64,000 nucleotides of DNA. Source: Homalodisca vitripennis (lineage: Eukaryota > Arthropoda > Insecta > Hemiptera > Cicadellidae). The stretch spans positions 51,375,501 to 51,439,500 of the forward strand of contig NC_060208.1 of assembly GCF_021130785.1 (NCBI RefSeq), given 5' to 3'. This document shows, in pieces, positions 59,284 to 64,000 of this stretch. The notes below the pieces were generated by a model that was given only the letters and a program-made list of their open reading frames with translations, was not told the DNA's origin and did not search any database. Every line of letters starts with the position of its first letter. The first letter of the stretch is position 1. Position numbers and translations under genes: made by a program.

Positions 59284-60397
59284 AGTCAGGAGTCCCTCAG
59301 GGTTAACTCTCAGCATCTGTTCTTTTTCCAACAATAGACATCACCGAATGCGATCGGAAAAGGAACAGCTCCGTGGGTGGACTCCATCAACGTGATATTA
59401 AACTATTGCTTTGTACATTACAACGTACGACTTACTTGCATGGCTATGTCTAGTAACAACCTGTGCCATCTTGTCACCCACTACCCAGTACAAATAACGT
59501 CCACCTTTCCAATAGTAACAATAGCCGTAGATGCGGTGTTCTGTATCAGCTGTGATGTGTATTAACCTAGTCAGTGTGTATCGGCGAGCCCGGGCCGCCG
59601 TCTTGTGTACCGAGAGTGACTCATGGGTAAGATGTGTATCTCCTATCAGAACATTGCATGCGGGCATGGCGCTGGCTGTAGAATCTCTGCTTGTTGGTGC
59701 CAGCACAGAGCTCCCTTTTTCTTGTAAAAACTTTATTGTGTGCCTGTACTTTTCCGATTAAACTTTGTCAACACAGACTGTACTGTTGTTTTCACTAACA
59801 AGCGGGCTTCCCTTCTCACCCCTCGCCAGGTTTGGGATCTTCCACTCTTGTAGTGCTTTCTAGTCTTCCGACCACGCTTCACTTCGCTCTGCGGCGCTGG
59901 GCGGCGGCGACAACCGAGAGCTTTCTACAGGTCGAGAACGAAAGCGTCCAATGAGACGTGTAAGAATCTATTAGGCTGTGAAACCTACTGTTCCAGGTGA
60001 CACGGTGACTGCTGGTTACCGGGATCTCCACGGTAGGTGAGGTAATGGGCGATCTGGTTCATTAGCTAGTTCCTTTTCGACATCTCCATGGTCATTGAGT
60101 GGTAAGCCTCAATAACACTGGCTTACTTTCCATTGATGCTGTGAAAGAAAGTCACTGACTTTCTAGACGAATTTGCTCAAAAAAAGACTTATTTTATTTC
60201 CCACAACTAAATATCTAAGTATGAAGAAAACATTAACTAATAACAAAATTAATCACCATCGGCTGAATTGCCAACTAAAGAATCTCCGCCTTGGATTTGC
60301 AGCTCCTGGATCCTCCTCGTGTACAGTTCAAGAGTACTTCTGGCTTTCTATTTGCATGTTAAGTAATTGTTTATCTTGAGTAAAATTCTCTCCTAAA
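59284..60397. other. Region downstream of the C1q stop codon, probable 3' UTR at its start
   Basis: No AATAAA follows the stop closely. ATTAAA near 59757 is the first candidate poly-A signal. Short overlapping frames at 59377-59761 look non-coding. Confidence 0.35.
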
Positions 60398-60563
60398 CGT
60401 TGATTTAGTGGAATTTAGATGCCTCGAATCTGCCTTTTCTAAATAGTTTACCTTAAATTTGCCTTATAATTCTGAGCCATCGTTGATTTAGTGGAATTTA
60501 AATGCCTCGAATCTGCCTTTTCTAAATAGTTTACCTTAAATTTGCCTTATAATTCTGAGCCAT
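60398..60563. repeat. Two tandem copies of an 83-bp unit
   Basis: CGTTGATTTAGTGGAATTTA begins at 60398 and again at 60481. The copies differ at about one base (TTTAGATG/TTTAAATG). Confidence 0.93.
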
Positions 60564-63500
60564 CGTTTTAGTCCGCAGTTCTTTTATAATTTACTAAATT
60601 TTGATTAGCCTACATTTCGCAAGTTTGAATCCAAACAAAGAGTCAAATTTTACATAGATGTGCAATACATTATTCATTGTGTTCACGAGTGCTTTTGTTA
60701 TTTACAACTCTGACGTTACAAATACCATAATTATCGCATGGTTCAATAGTAACTTATAACGAAACTATTTTTTCTGTCCATAGCTTCGAGTAATCTATAA
60801 AAATCTATCACACATTCTAAGTATATTTAATCTGATTGAAGACATGTAAAATTACAAAAATGTTTTTCTAAAAAGATATATTTTGATATCGTAATTTTAC
60901 TGATCTCCTCCCTTTTCATGAACTGATCGTCTTGCAGATTTGAGGCAAATGGCATGTCTTGCATGTTCCATGTGTAATGTGTAATTTGTTTCTGCTACTT
61001 TATATGTGCAACGGACTTTCATTCCATCTCTGTATACAGTGTATATTGTTTAATCTGTTATTAAATTTATACCAGCAACAATAGTTGTACATTATAACTA
61101 CTCGTAAACTACGTAATTTATATAGACTTTAATAATAGTTATTAGTATTGATAGTTTTAAACCTTACCTGTATGGTTGTTGACTTTTGACCACTGTATGA
61201 ACTTTCCACATGATTTCTGCATGTCAGATAAACCGTAAATAAAAAGGAACATTTTTTCATTAGTTGATTCGTTAGTCGATAGTCTTTCATATTGAGCCAA
61301 GTTTTGTTCAAGTAAAATCGGCGTTAAAGAAATAACAATTTTCTATTTCGGCTAGAACCTAAACACGAATGTCTGTAAATTCTCTGGTTTATAATGTTGG
61401 AGGCGTCAGTGTTTCTCGACGCAGTTATCGGCTCTGACCACGTGACACCAGTTATGCAACCGGTTCAGCAACAGTGAACATGTTAATACGGTACGCGCTT
61501 GATGCAGACGGTGCAACCTTCGCGAGAAAGGGCACTTACTTACTCGTATACTGTGTTAAATGTCAGAGCACAGCGCAAGCCACGTCCTGGTTACATTCCG
61601 CTAATTTTTTTACTGCCAACAAAAATCCCCGTTAAAATTTTAACAAACAACGATCACTTCCACTTCGGATTAATGACGGTCTTATTTGTTTAATGTTAAC
61701 AGATTTAATTAAAACTACTTTTAAAGTACAATTTATTATAATTCAATCTTATTCTCATTTTTTCACCACCAGTTAGTTACTTTTCATCCATTAACAATGG
61801 TTGCTCTACACTTAAGCTTTACAAAATCATAGAATTTAAGAGTTTGATTGTTTAGTATCTTTATTTATATAAAGATTACTATTTAATGTTTCAAGATTTG
61901 ATAAGGTCATGTTTACATGATAAACTTATTCTTTACGAAACATTTAGAATATAAATATGTAATGTGTATCATACCGATTTTTAAGATAAATCTTCAACAT
62001 AGATTTCAGGAAAATTTTGTTAAATTTATATACATACATACATAAACAGCATGACTGCACATACATCAATATATTTTCTTTAATACTCACATTTATATAA
62101 CTAAATAAATATCTAAATAATAAATCAGAGCATCTTAAAAATCTCTAAATTTTGCATGGAATTATTTGCATCTAATTAGGTTATTTTACTCTGGTTTTCT
62201 GCACTTGCCCTGCTTCAGTATGTTTGTTGCAATACATAATACACCTACACAATACACACACATTCCTAAAAACTGTTTTTTTTTAATCTTGCGCAATAAA
62301 CAATTTTATTAGAGCACGTCTTTTTAAATCACAGCTTATTTTTAAAAGATCTTTTATCATAATCTTTTTTTGCTAACTTGTTATTTTTATGCATGTCATC
62401 TAACATCTTATTTATCTCTTTTCAAACTATTTGCCTTATGAAAATGATAAATTCTTTATTTTTTCTCTATGCATGAAAATTATTTTCTGCTCACTATGCC
62501 CTATTATAACAGTTTGATGTCAATGTTGTACAACTATGAACATTTATCTTCCTGCATTGCACTTTTTTATACTTTCTATTATTTTAACTATCACGAATTA
62601 AGTATCATTTCAATTGCATACTTTATTTTTTATTTGCACACAATATGAGTATTATACTTCCACCTATGAAAGATACTTCTGAGGGTTACTTGTTTCAAAA
62701 TCTTATATGAAATTGATTATACTATTCTTGTTTGAATATCCAAATATTATTCTTTAAGTGGCTTATTTTCCATATTATTACGTTTTATATCTTTATAATC
62801 TTCTTCCAATTATCTGCTGACAACTAAATTTTTAAATAATTAAAACTAACATTTATATCTTCCTTTCTCTCAGGGTCTTTTTTTCTTTTCAAGCTCTTTT
62901 TTTCTATCTTCTCCTGCATTCTGCAGTCTATAAACCATACTTTTCCTGTGAAATATTCATTTGTACATGCAGATTATGTGTCATTTCTGGTTTCCTGATG
63001 TACCCTTTCTCCTCTTTTTTCTTTATTATATATTCTAATTTTCACTAATCAAAATACAAGTGAATTTAGAGAACTTATATAGGTACCTTAATTGAATATA
63101 AGTAGGCTAATATATGTTCACGAAAACTTGCAATCTTTTCTTTAGATATGTAAATAGATCTATTGAAATTACAGTTAACTGCTTCTCTTGCCTAGATCAA
63201 CCTATCACATCTACAGTATTTTTCACTTTTTATATCTACTTGAGGTGTCTATATATCTATGAACGTCTTGCTCTTCTTCTCAAATCAAATGTATTTCTTT
63301 TCTCTTATACTATTACAAATTCAGCGTTTAAATTAGTAAAAGACTTATTACTGAATGGATTAATCTTTTTTCAATTACCCTTTATTAAACATCTTATGTT
63401 TATTATTTCTTAAGCATGGATCTCAATGTTATAAATATGTTACTTCCACTTTTTATAATACTATCTTAAGGTATCTCTAAAATTCTTCTTTACATGCTTA

Positions 63501-63660
63501 TACTAATCAGTTAGGATCTTCTATTGTTTCCTAAATGTATTTTATATAAATTATCTGCAATTACCTTAAACATGAAATGAATTTGGTATGAGAATACTTT
63601 CACAAACACATTTTTCATTGTTAGGTAGCGTTGATTTTCTTTATTTATTGTTGTAAGTAT

Positions 63661-63732
63661 TTATATATATATATATAATTTCAATAAACATTGAATCACA
63701 AAGGTTTATATATATATATATATATATATATA
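63661..63732. repeat. TA microsatellite interrupted by a SINE A fragment
   Basis: Two TA tracts (63661-63677 and 63706-63732) flank a 26-bp SINE body piece. Confidence 0.9.
63677..63702 (-). mobile_element. SINE family A body fragment inside a TA microsatellite
   Basis: A 26-base stretch containing TTTCAATAAACATTGAATC is identical to positions 2430-2455 of SINE A copy 2. TA repeats bound it on both sides (63661-63677 and 63706-63732). No tRNA-like head remains. Confidence 0.65.
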
Positions 63733-64000
63733 AATTTATAAATTCGAAAACATTGTGTTTTCCAAAAGTGTTTAATATACAAGCTGAAATACTAGTGAAT
63801 AAGGTTTTAATGAAATTCCATTTCGATAGTCAGAAAGTCTAAGATTTTATATATATACAAGTTTGTAAATCTATATATGCTACTGGTATTCTTCTTGATA
63901 TGCATGCGTGTATGACATGAAAACTATTTATTATTTTCAACAGTTCACTGGTTATATTTACCTTCTTTTTATTTTCCCTTTTTAACTTCTGATTATTTTG

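Larger units (their letters stand above)
60564..64000. other. AT-rich, T-skewed DNA, nothing recognised
   Basis: From about 62150 to 63640 the plus strand is strongly T-rich with short C/T runs. The 99-codon frame at 63114-63413 reflects this composition and has no domain. Confidence 0.5.

Noticed and set aside
59037..59306. Arg-rich plus frame and overlapping minus frame over C1q exon 2
   Set aside because: Shadows of the true exon frame, which joins in phase with exon 1 and completes the C1q domain.
63114..63413. 99-codon frame rich in Phe, Leu and Ile as a membrane protein
   Set aside because: Explained by the strong T-richness of the plus strand here.

Overview
This is a eukaryotic, AT-rich, gene-poor window, most likely from an arthropod and probably an insect. 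The evidence is a coding gene interrupted by a GT-AG intron, an arthropod-type Inr+DPE core promoter, tRNA-derived SINEs, a Penelope-like retroelement, Helitron-type ends, a non-LTR reverse transcriptase relic and many satellites and microsatellites. There are no bacterial operons, ribosome binding sites or phage genes. I cannot name the species.

Layout. 0-6 kb: SINE copies (family A), a badly decayed non-LTR retrotransposon, copies of a dispersed repeat family (family R) and a 329-bp MITE with TA target duplications. 6-26 kb: AT-rich DNA with no gene I can defend, carrying two more R copies (16.3 and 21.6 kb). 26.5-28.2 kb: a truncated Penelope-like element set between TA microsatellites, with a possible degenerate hammerhead fold in its 3' part, then a SINE of family B. 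30-34.9 kb: R fragment, then a 170-bp tandem duplication at 32.5 kb. 35.0-35.3 kb: a GC-rich island with a clear Inr/DPE promoter and a non-coding first exon ending in a splice donor. 36-38 kb: TA tracts and a 7-copy 111-bp satellite. 43.2-43.95 kb: a TIR-bounded non-autonomous transposon. 47.7-48.4 kb: two tandem Helitron-like copies. 51.2-51.5 kb: a 7-copy 41-bp satellite. 52.3-53.2 kb: an inverted pair of GC-rich repeat segments. 57.5-59.3 kb: the one convincing protein-coding gene. 60-64 kb: an 83-bp duplication and T-rich DNA.

The gene at 57.5-59.3 kb encodes a 166-residue secreted protein: a signal peptide followed by a single C1q/TNF-like globular domain, with no collagen stalk. Its two coding exons join in phase across a 1.28-kb intron that holds a recently inserted SINE (8-bp target duplication). 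The splice acceptor one base before its ATG implies an upstream untranslated exon. The promoter/exon at 35.2 kb lies on the same strand and is the best candidate in the window, but the 22-kb link is inference.

Most other open frames are short and overlap on both strands, and I treat them as chance or as repeat relics. The most unusual items are the possible ribozyme remnant of the Penelope element, the SINE and TIR families, and the two satellites. I see no sign of a wholly new multi-gene system.
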